Below are positions 44,921 through 52,781 of a stretch of DNA of 52,819 nucleotides, piece by piece. Source of the stretch: Actinomyces succiniciruminis (lineage in GTDB: Bacteria; Actinomycetota; Actinomycetes; Actinomycetales; Actinomycetaceae); the NCBI RefSeq assembly GCF_900002405.1, contig NZ_LK995461.1, forward strand, positions 5,361 through 58,179. The letters run 5' to 3'. The position numbers and the translations under genes are program-made. The notes below the pieces were generated by a model. It saw nothing but the letters and a program-made list of their open reading frames with translations. It had not been told where the DNA came from and made no database searches. Every line of letters begins with the position of its first letter. The stretch's first letter is position 1.

Positions 44921-45078
44921 CATATCAACCGACCTCGGCACGTAACTTCAACCGACCTCGGCGCGTAAGTACAACCGATCTCGGCGCGTAACTTCAACCG
45001 ATCTCGGCGCGTAACTTCAACCGATCTCGGCGCGTAAGTACAACCGATCTCGGCGCGTAACTTCAACCGACCTCGGTG
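44921..45078 (+). repeat. tandem array of a 23-bp repeat, six full units plus one partial
   Basis: Full units start at 44941, 44964, 44987, 45010, 45033 and 45056, each 23 bp and head-to-tail without spacers. A partial unit precedes them. Each has CGTAACTTC or the variant CGTAAGTAC, then AACCGA, T or C, CTCGG. The order of variants is A-B-A-A-B-A. Each unit contains the small dyad CCGA-N2-TCGG. The array ends 13 nt before the -10 of nucS. Inverted units lie at 40401-40467 and a decayed one at 18337-18360. Confidence 0.9.
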
Positions 45079-45103
45079 AGGGGGAAGCGGGTAGGCTGCC
45101 GGG

Positions 45104-45799
45104 GTGCGCGTCGTCATCGCTTCCTGCTCCGTGGACTACTCCGGCCGTCTGGACGCCCACCTGCCCCGGGCCACCCGCCTGATCATGGTCAAGGCCGACG
45201 GCTCGGTACTGGTCCACTCCGACGGCGGCTCCTACAAGCCACTGAACTGGATGAGCCCGCCCGCCCGCCTGGCGGAGGTCGCCCCGGACGAGGAGGACGC
45301 CGAGGCCGGCGTCACCGCTCGCTGGGAGGTGACCGCCGCCAAGACCGACGACCGCCTGGTCATCCGCCTGTTCGAGATCGTCTCAGATACCAGTGTGGAG
45401 CTCGGCGTCGACCCCGGGCTGACCAAGGACGGGGTCGAGGCCCACCTGCAGGAGCTGCTCGCAGAGCAGGTGGAGTTGCTCGGCCCCGGCTTCCGCCTGG
45501 TGCGCCGCGAGTACCCCACCCCCATCGGCCCGGTCGACCTGCTCGTGCGTGACGGGGCCGGCGCCGCCGTCGCCGTGGAGGTCAAGCGCGTGGGCGGCAT
45601 TGACGGCGTCGAGCAGCTGACCCGCTACCTGGACATGCTCGACCGCGACCCGTTGCTGACCCCGGTGCGCGGGGTGTTCGCCGCCCAGCAGATCAAGCCG
45701 CAGGCGCGCGTGCTGGCCGAGGACCGCGGTATCCGCTGCGTGGTGCTGGACTACGACGCCATGCGCGGCCTGGACGATCCCTCCTCCCGGCTGTTCTGA
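45104..45799 (+). CDS. nucS: mismatch-specific endonuclease NucS/EndoMS
   Basis: NucS cuts both strands at mismatches and provides the MutS/MutL-independent mismatch repair of actinobacteria. The 231-residue product has the N-terminal DNA-binding domain and the C-terminal nuclease with Asp145 (IGPVDLLV) and Glu159-Val-Lys161 (VEVKRVGG), then QLTRYLDML. The C-terminal SSRLF resembles the sliding-clamp binding tail. The start is GTG, with TAGGCT 6 nt upstream and no ribosome site, so it is probably leaderless. The repeat array lies directly upstream and may affect its promoter. Confidence 0.93.
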   Translation: MRVVIASCSVDYSGRLDAHLPRATRLIMVKADGSVLVHSDGGSYKPLNWMSPPARLAEVAPDEEDAEAGVTARWEVTAAKTDDRLVIRLFEIVSDTSVELGVDPGLTKDGVEAHLQELLAEQVELLGPGFRLVRREYPTPIGPVDLLVRDGAGAAVAVEVKRVGGIDGVEQLTRYLDMLDRDPLLTPVRGVFAAQQIKPQARVLAEDRGIRCVVLDYDAMRGLDDPSSRLF

Positions 45800-45903
45800 C
45801 GGGGCGGCGTAGCCCGGCGGCGCGGGACCGGGCCCGAGTCACGGCGCGTGCGGCGTTCCCTCCCCGTCGTGCCGCACCCTCGCCGGGCGCTTAGCATCTG
45901 TCC

Positions 45904-47139
45904 ATGCCCGCCACCCGCTCCGCAGCCCCGCGCGAGATGTCCTACCTGCGCATCCTCGCCCAGGGGCTCGTCCCCGCCACCATCGCCCCCGACGTAGTCG
46001 AGGCGGTGCGCCGTCAACTCGCCGTGCAGGGGCAGCAGCCCTCCGCCGTACCGCACGCGCTGATTCTGCGGGCCGACGGCGCCACGGGCTCGGCAGTCGA
46101 CGCCGCCTTCGCCTCCGGGCGCCTGGTGCGCTCCTGGCCGATGCGCGGCACGATCCACATCACCACCGCCGCCGACCACCACTGGCTGCGCGAGGCACTC
46201 ATGCACCGCTCGGACGCCTGGACGCGACAGACCGAGGCGCGTCTGGGGATTGACGACGCCGTCCTGGGGCGCGCCGCCGATGCCGCGTTGGGGCTCATCG
46301 GCCGGGAGGGGCCGGTTGCCCGCACCCGGCTGATCAGGGCCTGGCAGGATGCCGGCCTGCTCGATTCCGACCCGGCCGCCAGCGGTTCCTGGCGGCGGCG
46401 ACACCTGCTGGTGCGGTTGCAGCGTGAGGGGCTGCTGGTACAGGGGCCCCGGCGCGGCAACGAGCACCTGATCATGGACGCCCGTGACCTGCCCGGCGCA
46501 GACACCGGCCCCGGCGGCAGCGGGGGAGCCGCTCACGGCGCCGCCGGACACCGCGCCGCCTTGGCGGAGATCGCCCGCCGCTACGCCACCAGCCACGGGC
46601 CGGTGAGCGCCGCCGACCTCGCCCGCTGGACCACCCTGCCGCAGGCCGAGGCCGCCCGGGCCCTGGAGGACGCCGTCGAGATCACGAACGCCGCCGACTA
46701 CCCGGTGGACCCGGCCACGGCCCGCGTGCCGCTGGTGCGCGCTCGGACCGAGGGCGGGCTGCGGGGGAGCGTACGGCTGCTCGATGCGGGTGTCGGGGTG
46801 ACGTCCGGGCGCGACGTGCTCTACCTGCGCGCCGACCTGCCCGAGCTGCTGGAGGCGAATCGGCGCGCCGTCGCCCGCACGCTGTTCCTGCCCTCCTTCG
46901 ATGAGCTGCATGTGGGCTACAAGGACCGGTTGTGCCTGACCGACGCCGCCGGGGAGCGGCTGATCTGCCCGGCGAGTAACGGCATGTTCCGCCCGCTGCT
47001 GGTGGACCGCGGACGGGTGGTGGCCGTGCGGCCCGTGGGGGAGGGGCTGCTGTGGGCCGACGGCGCCCGCCGCTCGGCCCGGCTGGAGGCCGCGGTGGAC
47101 CGGGCGGTGCGGCGTGTGGAGCGGCGTCTGAGCCACTGA
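45904..47139 (+). CDS. winged-helix DNA-binding protein, AlkZ/YcaQ (HTH_42) family
   Basis: This 411-residue protein belongs to the HTH_42 superfamily, which includes AlkZ and YcaQ glycosylases that unhook DNA crosslinks. The catalytic QxQ motif is visible as Gln42-Gly-Gln44 (LAVQGQQPSAV). Other landmarks are GRLVRSWPMRGTIHI and LFLPSFDELHVGYKDR near the end. TAGCAT lies 6 nt before the ATG, suggesting a leaderless message. It follows nucS, another DNA-repair gene, by 104 nt. Family function is established only for a few members, so glycosylase activity is inferred. Confidence 0.8.
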   Translation: MPATRSAAPREMSYLRILAQGLVPATIAPDVVEAVRRQLAVQGQQPSAVPHALILRADGATGSAVDAAFASGRLVRSWPMRGTIHITTAADHHWLREALMHRSDAWTRQTEARLGIDDAVLGRAADAALGLIGREGPVARTRLIRAWQDAGLLDSDPAASGSWRRRHLLVRLQREGLLVQGPRRGNEHLIMDARDLPGADTGPGGSGGAAHGAAGHRAALAEIARRYATSHGPVSAADLARWTTLPQAEAARALEDAVEITNAADYPVDPATARVPLVRARTEGGLRGSVRLLDAGVGVTSGRDVLYLRADLPELLEANRRAVARTLFLPSFDELHVGYKDRLCLTDAAGERLICPASNGMFRPLLVDRGRVVAVRPVGEGLLWADGARRSARLEAAVDRAVRRVERRLSH

Positions 47140-47184
47140 GTGGCCCGGATGTGGCCGTCTCATCCGCACCAACCCCGCGAGACA

Positions 47185-47222
47185 GCAGACGTCTGATGTC
47201 TGCGTGGTTTATGCGATAGACT
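47185..47222 (+). promoter_or_regulatory. operator-like dyad and -10 of nagA
   Basis: GCAGAC (47185-47190) faces GTCTGC (47198-47203), and the core CAGACGTCTG (47186-47195) is a perfect palindrome. TAGACT (47217-47222) ends 6 nt before the nagA ATG. The dyad covers the -35 position, where a repressor would act. Confidence 0.5.
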
Positions 47223-47228
47223 CACGGC

Positions 47229-48545
47229 ATGAGCAACGCCGCCATGCCCGCCGACTCCGCGTCGGCCTCCTCCAATCCGTGCTCCACCTCGGCCTCCGCG
47301 GGCTCCGCCGCGGCACCGGTTGCCCCCTCGGCGCTGCGCGGCCGGGTCGTCACCCCGATGCAGATCATCGACGACGGCATCGTCGTCCTCGCCGAACGCC
47401 ACATCGCCTGGGTGGGTCCGGCCACGGAGGCCGCGCGGGCGGGCTGGGCGGACCTGCTCGCCACCGCCCGCAGCGCACCGGCGGGCGGCTACCTGCTGCC
47501 CGGCCTGGTGGACGTGCACTGCCACGGCGGCGGCGGCGAGTCCTTCCCCAACGCGGAAACCCCTGCCCAGGCCATGACCGCCGTCCGCGAGCACCGCCGG
47601 CACGGCACCACCAGCCTGGTCGCCTCCTGCGTCACCGCCGCCCCGGAGGTGCTCAAGGCGCGCACGCGAGTACTGGCCGACCTGTGCGACGCCGGGGAGC
47701 TCGCCGGGATCCACTTCGAGGGACCATTCGTGTCCGTCGAGCGCTGCGGCGCCCAGGACCCCACCTACATCACGGACCCCGATGCCGCCCTCGCCCGCGA
47801 GCTGATCGCACTCGGCCGCGGACACGTGGCCACCATGACGATCGCCCCCGAGAAGCCGTACATCACCGGCGACGACGGCGTGGTCGCCGCGCTGATCGAC
47901 GGCGGCGCGTTGCCCTCCTTCGGGCACACCGATGCCGAGGCCGCCCCGGTGCGCGCCGCCCTGGCCGACGCCTCCGCCCGTATCGCCGCACGCGCTGAGG
48001 CCGGCGCTCCGGTCCGCTCCGCCCGCGCCACCGCCACCCACCTGTTCAACGGCATGCGCCCCATGCACCACCGCAAGCCCGGACCCGTGCCGGAGTTCCT
48101 CGCCGCCGCCGCGGGCGGGGAGTGCATCGTGGAGCTGATCGGCGACGGCGTCCACCTGGACCCCGCCATCGTGCGCGACATGTTCGAGACGCTGGGGCGG
48201 GAGAACGTCGTGCTGATCACCGACGCGCTCGCCGCCGCCGGCGTGCCCGACGGCGACTACGTGCTCGGCTCCCAGGCCGTCACGGTTTCCGGCGGGGTGG
48301 CCCGCCTGACCGAGGGCGGGGCGCTGGCCGGCAGCACGGCGCACCTGCTCGACGTCGTGCGCACCACTTGGCGCGGCGGGGTTGACCTGGTCGACGCGGT
48401 CTTCGCCGCCTCCTGCCAGGGCGCTGAGATCCTCGGTGACGACTCCATCGGCGCACTGGAACCCGGCCTATGGGCCGACGTCGTGGTCACCGACGCGGAC
48501 CTGCGCCCGGTGACCGTGATCCGCCGCGGTGAGGTCGTGGACTGA
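47229..48545 (+). CDS. nagA: N-acetylglucosamine-6-phosphate deacetylase
   Basis: NagA removes acetate from GlcNAc-6-phosphate, the product of the GlcNAc PTS. The 438-residue amidohydrolase has VDVHCHG (His97, His99), the metal ligand Glu164 in IHFEGPF, His233 in FGHTDA, His271 in HLFNGM, and catalytic Asp332 in ITDALAAAG. The first 36 residues are Ala/Ser-rich and not part of the fold, but the TAGACT box 6 nt upstream supports this leaderless start. No nagB is next to it. It completes the GlcNAc uptake set encoded at 2-7 kb. Confidence 0.93.
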   Translation: MSNAAMPADSASASSNPCSTSASAGSAAAPVAPSALRGRVVTPMQIIDDGIVVLAERHIAWVGPATEAARAGWADLLATARSAPAGGYLLPGLVDVHCHGGGGESFPNAETPAQAMTAVREHRRHGTTSLVASCVTAAPEVLKARTRVLADLCDAGELAGIHFEGPFVSVERCGAQDPTYITDPDAALARELIALGRGHVATMTIAPEKPYITGDDGVVAALIDGGALPSFGHTDAEAAPVRAALADASARIAARAEAGAPVRSARATATHLFNGMRPMHHRKPGPVPEFLAAAAGGECIVELIGDGVHLDPAIVRDMFETLGRENVVLITDALAAAGVPDGDYVLGSQAVTVSGGVARLTEGGALAGSTAHLLDVVRTTWRGGVDLVDAVFAASCQGAEILGDDSIGALEPGLWADVVVTDADLRPVTVIRRGEVVD

Positions 48546-48612
48546 CCCGTGGGCCGGGCGGCGTGCAGCTAGTGCCGGTTCGGGCCGTCCCCATCGGGGC
48601 CGCGGGAACTGG

Positions 48613-49170
48613 TCAGCCGGGCAGGCCCAGGAGCCTGTGGGTGTAGACGGCCTGCCCGGAGTGCTGGGCGGCGTCGTCGATGATCGAGGCCAGCCGCACC
48701 CCGCGAGTGACCGGCGGCGTCCAGGCCCGGTCAATGACCTCTTCAAGCGCCTGCGGCGACAGAGAACGCAGGTAGTCGCGCGCCAGGGAGTAGGCGGCGT
48801 CGAGGTAGTCGGTCAGAACCGTCAGGTCGGCCACGCGCACGAGCGCGGCCTGAGCCGGTGTGTGGCGCCAGTCCTCGGTGTCGTCCGGCAGCGGCAGAGC
48901 GAACCGTTCCTTGAAGCCGGCGGCGGTCCACAGCATTTCGGTGCCCGCCAGGGCGGAGATCTGCATGTCGATCTCGCGGGCGGTGTGCCAGGCCAGCCAG
49001 CTGAGGGAGTCGATGCGCGGAGCGAGCTCCGGGGTGGGTTGAGTGTTCGCCTGTTCCACGGTGACCCCGTTCAGGGCGCGGTCGAAGCGCTCGCGGGAGC
49101 GATCCAGTGAGGCCTCCAGCAGGCCGAGGTAGGGATTGGTGTTCGTGGGGGAGTCGGTGTGCTCGCTCAT
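48613..49170 (-). CDS. DinB-fold (DUF664-like) protein, probable metal-dependent thiol transferase
   Basis: This 185-residue four-helix protein is of the DinB/YfiT superfamily. The three metal-binding His positions fit SLSWLAWHTAREIDM and DDAAQHSGQAVYTHRLL. In actinobacteria many members use mycothiol for detoxification; the substrate here is unknown. TACGGT lies 6 nt before the ATG with no ribosome site, so it is probably leaderless. It is convergent with nagA across 67 nt. Confidence 0.8.
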   Translation of the reverse strand: MSEHTDSPTNTNPYLGLLEASLDRSRERFDRALNGVTVEQANTQPTPELAPRIDSLSWLAWHTAREIDMQISALAGTEMLWTAAGFKERFALPLPDDTEDWRHTPAQAALVRVADLTVLTDYLDAAYSLARDYLRSLSPQALEEVIDRAWTPPVTRGVRLASIIDDAAQHSGQAVYTHRLLGLPG

Positions 49171-49310
49171 GCCCCCACCGTAGGGGCGGGCCGGGATTAT
49201 GACCAGTGACTCGTTGCCACGGAGTCAGGCCCGGGCTCTGACTCGTAGCGGGCGCGGCCGGACCGGACGGTGTGCTTGCGGGCAGAGTTGCGTGCCGACC
49301 TCGAGCGATC

Positions 49311-49856
49311 TCAGATCGGTTGGCCGCAGTGGGAGCAGAAGGTGGCGTCCTCGGTCTCCAGGTATCCGCAGGAGCGGCAGCGCAGCCGGACCACCTCGGC
49401 CGGGGCGCCCGCCGCCTTGGAAGAGCCGCCGAGTGCGGTCTGCAGGGTAGGAACCTCCTCCAGCCGCATCTGATCCTGGGCGCCTTCCGAGCGCTTCCAC
49501 GGTTCGGCGTCGCGGGCCTCTCCCTGGGGCGACAGCACCACGCCGGAGCCGGCCAGACCCTCCTTGCCGACGCGTCGGATCCACTGGCCGATCCCGATCA
49601 GGATGAAACCGACGAGTGAGACGGGGAAGGACCGGAACATGCGGCCGATGTCTTGGCCCGTGTCCGAAGTACCGAACCCGGAGAAGGCGCTGAAGCCGAT
49701 AAAGAAGACGCTGAAGAACATGATCAGTCCCACGCCCTGGAGCACGGCCCCGCCGTAGTAGGCGGCCTTGCGCCAGGTCGGCACGTCATAGCTGCGCGGC
49801 CGTCCGCCGTTGTTCGTGTACGGGGACTGCTGGTCTGGCAGGGGACCACTGGTCAT
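49311..49856 (-). CDS. membrane protein with C-terminal zinc ribbon, function unknown
   Basis: This 182-residue protein has two hydrophobic segments (about 33-58: YYGGAVLQGVGLIMFFSVFF; and about 80-98: SLVGFILIGIGQWI). A linker follows, then a zinc ribbon (RCRSCGYLETEDATFCSHCG, four cysteines). The start at 49856 is set by GGAGG 7 nt upstream; an upstream Met adds 11 basic residues. No family name can be given with confidence. Confidence 0.75.
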   Translation of the reverse strand: MTSGPLPDQQSPYTNNGGRPRSYDVPTWRKAAYYGGAVLQGVGLIMFFSVFFIGFSAFSGFGTSDTGQDIGRMFRSFPVSLVGFILIGIGQWIRRVGKEGLAGSGVVLSPQGEARDAEPWKRSEGAQDQMRLEEVPTLQTALGGSSKAAGAPAEVVRLRCRSCGYLETEDATFCSHCGQPI

Positions 49857-50037
49857 GAGAGGACCTCCGAATGGTTTGCGGCGCTTCACCCTAACCGACC
49901 GCCCACAAAATCACGAATCGGGAACGGGAGGTAATGCGAGTCTCTCAGAGGTCCGCATCCATGCTTCGAGCACGAGGACTTCGAGCACCCCCTGCGGCAA
50001 GGCGATGCCCCGGATTGGCCGACGCGGTGACACGAAA

Positions 50038-50140
50038 TGCACCACTTTCGCCGTCCCTGTAGGTGCAGATCACCGCTTGACCCGCGTGATTACGGGGTTT
50101 CCTGGTGTGGCGCGAGCGGTCCGCGCGGGAAAGTGGTGCA
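50038..50140. repeat. long-range 12-bp inverted repeat upstream of menA
   Basis: TGCACCACTTTC (50038-50049) is perfectly repeated in reverse at 50129-50140, 79 nt apart. GGTGCAGAT occurs twice in the same direction (50062-50070 and 50135-50143). These lie in the 339-nt gap between divergent genes, just before the menA promoter. The left part of the gap (49857-50037) shows nothing I can name apart from the ribosome site of the gene on the minus strand. Confidence 0.6.
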
Positions 50141-50142
50141 GA

Positions 50143-50170
50143 TTGTGACACTTTGCTCTGCGAGTAGGCT
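50143..50170 (+). promoter_or_regulatory. candidate menA promoter
   Basis: TTGTGA (50143-50148) and TAGGCT (50165-50170) with a 16-nt spacer give a transcript start about 20 nt before the menA ATG, enough for its ribosome site. Confidence 0.45.
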
Positions 50171-50195
50171 CTGCCCGTACCGGAGAAAGGAAACC

Positions 50196-51191
50196 ATGAG
50201 CGAGCGGCAGGCGTCGGAAGGCAACCGATCCACACGGCGCGGTGGTCAGAGCCCCACGGGCCCGGCCGCCACCAGTTGGATGGAGGTCGTGCGCCTGCGC
50301 ACACTGCCCGCTGCCGTCGCCCCGGTCATTCTCGGCGCCGGTGCCGCCGCGGCCCTGGGCGGTTTCTCGCTGGTGCGCACCCTGCTGGCCGCGGGCGTGG
50401 CCCTGGCGCTGCAGATCGGCTCCAACCTGGCCAACGACTACTCCGATGGCGTGCGCGGCACCGATGATGACCGCACCGGTCCGCCCCGGCTCACCGCCTC
50501 CGGCCAGGTCGCTCCGCGCCGCGTGAAGTACGCGGCCTTCGGGTGTTTCGGCCTTGGCGCGCTGTTCGGACTGGCCCTCGTGGCGCTCTCCGGTCAGTGG
50601 TGGTTGGTGGCAGCCGGCGCCGCCGCGGTCGCGGCCGCCTGGTTCTACACCGGCGGCTCCCACCCGTACGGCTACATGGGACTCGGCGAGGTCTTCGTAT
50701 TCATCTTCTTCGGGCTCATGGCCACCGGCGGCACCGTGTACGTGCAGACCGGGAGCGTGCCCGGGTGGGTGTGGCTGGCCGCGAGCGGGATCGGCCTGAT
50801 CGCCTGCTCCCTGCTGATGGTCAACAATCTGCGGGACATCGACACCGATCCGCAGCACGGCAAGCGCACACTGGCGGTGCGCCTGGGGGAGCGCGGCGCG
50901 CGGCGGGCCTTCGTCGTCATGGTGTGTACCCCGGTGGTGATGGCCGTCCTCGTGCCGGTCTGGGCGCGCGCCGACCTGACTGCGGGGGCAGCGGAGCCTG
51001 GCTCGGTGTGGAGGCTGCTCGCCCTCGTCGCGGTGCTGCTCGTGGTGCTTACCGCCATGGCTGCTCGCACGCTGCGGCCGGTGCTGGCCGGGGCCACCGG
51101 CCGGGCGCTGATCCCCGCGCTGCGCGACGCCGGTCTGTACGAGCTGGCCTACGGCGTGGTCCTGGCCGTCGCCCTGGTCGCGCTGGTGTGA
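50196..51191 (+). CDS. menA: 1,4-dihydroxy-2-naphthoate polyprenyltransferase
   Basis: MenA attaches the isoprenoid tail to dihydroxynaphthoate in menaquinone synthesis, in the membrane. The 331-residue UbiA-family protein has about eight to nine transmembrane helices. The first Asp-rich prenyl-diphosphate motif is NLANDYSDGVRGTDDDR, and the second is NNLRDIDTDPQHGKRTLAVRLG. VVRLRTLPAAVAPV is the usual MenA N-terminus. GGAGAAAGG precedes the ATG; longer upstream frames are not family-like. Confidence 0.93.
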   Translation: MSERQASEGNRSTRRGGQSPTGPAATSWMEVVRLRTLPAAVAPVILGAGAAAALGGFSLVRTLLAAGVALALQIGSNLANDYSDGVRGTDDDRTGPPRLTASGQVAPRRVKYAAFGCFGLGALFGLALVALSGQWWLVAAGAAAVAAAWFYTGGSHPYGYMGLGEVFVFIFFGLMATGGTVYVQTGSVPGWVWLAASGIGLIACSLLMVNNLRDIDTDPQHGKRTLAVRLGERGARRAFVVMVCTPVVMAVLVPVWARADLTAGAAEPGSVWRLLALVAVLLVVLTAMAARTLRPVLAGATGRALIPALRDAGLYELAYGVVLAVALVALV

Positions 51192-51217
51192 GATCGGCCG
51201 GAGTTCGGCCCGACAGT

Positions 51218-51247
51218 TTGCACGGCTCGGATCGCGAGGGCTAGCGT
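51218..51247 (+). promoter_or_regulatory. promoter of the cysteine-rich leader ORF and ABC importer operon
   Basis: TTGCAC (51218-51223) and TAGCGT (51242-51247) are 18 nt apart. Transcription would start about 7 nt after the -10, at or next to the ATG at 51255. TAGCGT at this spacing from a start codon recurs before pepO and nei. Confidence 0.6.
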
Positions 51248-51254
51248 CCGGGCC

Positions 51255-51353
51255 ATGGCTGACACTCACCTGATGACCCGGACCGCTGGCAGCGCCCAGG
51301 CGCTCGCGGTCATGTGTCAGGTGTGCATGTGTCGGTGCTGTCAGGCACGCTGA
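51255..51353 (+). CDS. leaderless cysteine-rich leader peptide (32 codons), probable cysteine-responsive attenuator
   Basis: A short ORF begins 7 nt after the -10 box TAGCGT, with no ribosome site, so the ATG is at the very 5' end of the RNA. The last thirteen residues are MCQVCMCRCCQAR: five cysteines (21, 24, 26, 28, 29) and two methionines (20, 25) just before the stop. Leaderless short ORFs with Cys runs upstream of sulfur-assimilation operons act as cysteine-responsive attenuators in mycobacteria: scarce Cys-tRNA stalls the ribosome and raises expression downstream. Here a 249-nt leader follows, then an SsuA/TauA-type binding protein gene. The role is inferred from position and composition. 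Confidence 0.7.
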   Translation: MADTHLMTRTAGSAQALAVMCQVCMCRCCQAR

Positions 51354-51433
51354 CCCTGTCCGTGAGGCGCGACGCCCGCCGCTAGCCCGACTCAACCCCA
51401 ACTCAACTCCGCGCGACTTCTGCACCATTCGGA

Positions 51434-51446
51434 GCCCCGCCGGGGC
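51434..51446 (+). other. hairpin in the leader between the Cys-rich ORF and the ABC gene
   Basis: GCCCC-GCC-GGGGC forms a compact stem-loop. It may be one of the alternative structures of an attenuator. Further on, GAGG-AGAA-CCTC folds over the ribosome site of the binding-protein gene. Base pairing is seen; a switch is inferred. Confidence 0.35.
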
Positions 51447-51602
51447 GCATACCCGACCTGGATCGAGCGCCGCGGAAACCTTGGGACGAGCCATTGCTGC
51501 CGCCGTCCGCCTGTGCCTGACAGCGATCCTCCCTTTCGGACAACGCCATTTCCGTCCGCAGCCGCGCAACGATCACGTCGATGCGCCTTGAGGAGAACCT
51601 CC

Positions 51603-52781
51603 ATGTCCACTCCCTCCAACCCCGTCAACAACCCCGAGCACACGCCCGACTCGCCCCCCGAACCCCAGGTCGGCGGCACCCCTGATCCCCAGGCCGGCGA
51701 CGTCACCGCCGAGAACGCCGCCGACATCCTCGCCGCAGACGACACCGACGCCGCGGAGTCCTCCAAAACCTCGCGCCTTACCCGGCGGCGTTTGCTCACC
51801 GTCGGCGGACTCGCCGCCGCGGCCGTGGCCGGCGGGGCTGCCTGGCTGACCCTGCGGCGCACCAACTCCGGCGTCGTCGGCGCCGCCGAGGAGCTGCCGC
51901 TGGTCATCGGCGGCGACATCTGCGCCGCCCCGCTGTACGCCGCCTACCACCAGGGCTACTTCGACGACGCCGGCCTGAACGTCACCCTCGCCCGCACCCA
52001 GCGCACCGAGGACACCAAGGACGCCCTCAGCGCCGGGAAGTACATCGGCGCCCCCGGCATCTTCTTCTCCTGGCTGGAGCCCATCTACAACGGCATCAAC
52101 GCCAAGCTGACCGCGGGCTTCCACTCCGGCTGCCTGGAACTCGTGGTCAACAACGACTCCCCGATCTCCTCCTACGCGGACCTGAGGGGCGCCACCATCG
52201 GCGTTCCCTCACTGTCCTCCTCGGCCTTCGCCTACTTCTCGATCGGCCTGGCCAAGGCCGGTATCGACGTGGACCCCGAGCACGGCGACATCACCTGGAC
52301 CACCATCGACGAGGACTCCCTGGGCACTCGCCTGACCAACGGCGACGTCGACGCCATCATGGGCTCCGACCCGGCCCCGCTGCTGCCCGTATTCAACGGC
52401 ACCGCCCACGTGATCGAGTCCAACGAGTCCGAGCCCTTCTGCTGCTCGGTGGCCCTGAACGGCGACTTCGTCGCCAACCGACCCGACGACGCCAAGGCAC
52501 TGACCGAGGCGTGGCTGAAGGGCTCGGACTACCTGGCCGCCTCCGAGGCCAACCGCAAGGAGATCGCCAAGCTCGAGGTCGACAACAACTACGTGGCCGC
52601 CGATCAGTCCCTGGTGGAGCAGGTGCTGGAGACCTACGGCTGGGAGGCCTCGGCCACCGCCTTCCGCGAGGCCATCGAGCCGGGTATCGAGGACTTCAAG
52701 CTCACCGGCTACATCGACTCCAGCATCTCCGCCGCCGAGCTCGCCGACACCGTCTACGCGGACCTGGGGATCAACCGGTGA
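51603..52781 (+). CDS. ABC transporter substrate-binding protein, NMT1/SsuA/TauA family
   Basis: This 392-residue exported binding protein delivers a small substrate to an importer. The N-terminus is long and acidic/Pro-rich, followed by a twin-arginine-like signal (TRRRLLTVGGLAAAAVAGG, about residues 60-80). The mature part shows ICAAPLYAAYHQGYFDDAGLNV, the lobe-1 start of NMT1-like proteins, DLRGATIGVPSLSSS, and DAIMGSDPA. Relatives bind alkanesulfonates, taurine, nitrate or thiamine precursors. The cysteine-rich leader ORF upstream favours a sulfur compound. GAGGAG precedes the ATG. The next gene overlaps its stop (GTGA). Confidence 0.85.
   Translation: MSTPSNPVNNPEHTPDSPPEPQVGGTPDPQAGDVTAENAADILAADDTDAAESSKTSRLTRRRLLTVGGLAAAAVAGGAAWLTLRRTNSGVVGAAEELPLVIGGDICAAPLYAAYHQGYFDDAGLNVTLARTQRTEDTKDALSAGKYIGAPGIFFSWLEPIYNGINAKLTAGFHSGCLELVVNNDSPISSYADLRGATIGVPSLSSSAFAYFSIGLAKAGIDVDPEHGDITWTTIDEDSLGTRLTNGDVDAIMGSDPAPLLPVFNGTAHVIESNESEPFCCSVALNGDFVANRPDDAKALTEAWLKGSDYLAASEANRKEIAKLEVDNNYVAADQSLVEQVLETYGWEASATAFREAIEPGIEDFKLTGYIDSSISAAELADTVYADLGINR

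Noticed and set aside
44921-45078. CRISPR array
   Set aside because: The 23-bp units are joined directly without unique spacers, and there are no cas genes in the window.
49294-49322. Another copy of the 23-bp repeat (CGTGCCGACCTCG with GATCGGTTGG)
   Set aside because: The pieces are in mixed orientation, and the second half is coding sequence for the end of the zinc-ribbon protein. The match is too short to separate from chance.
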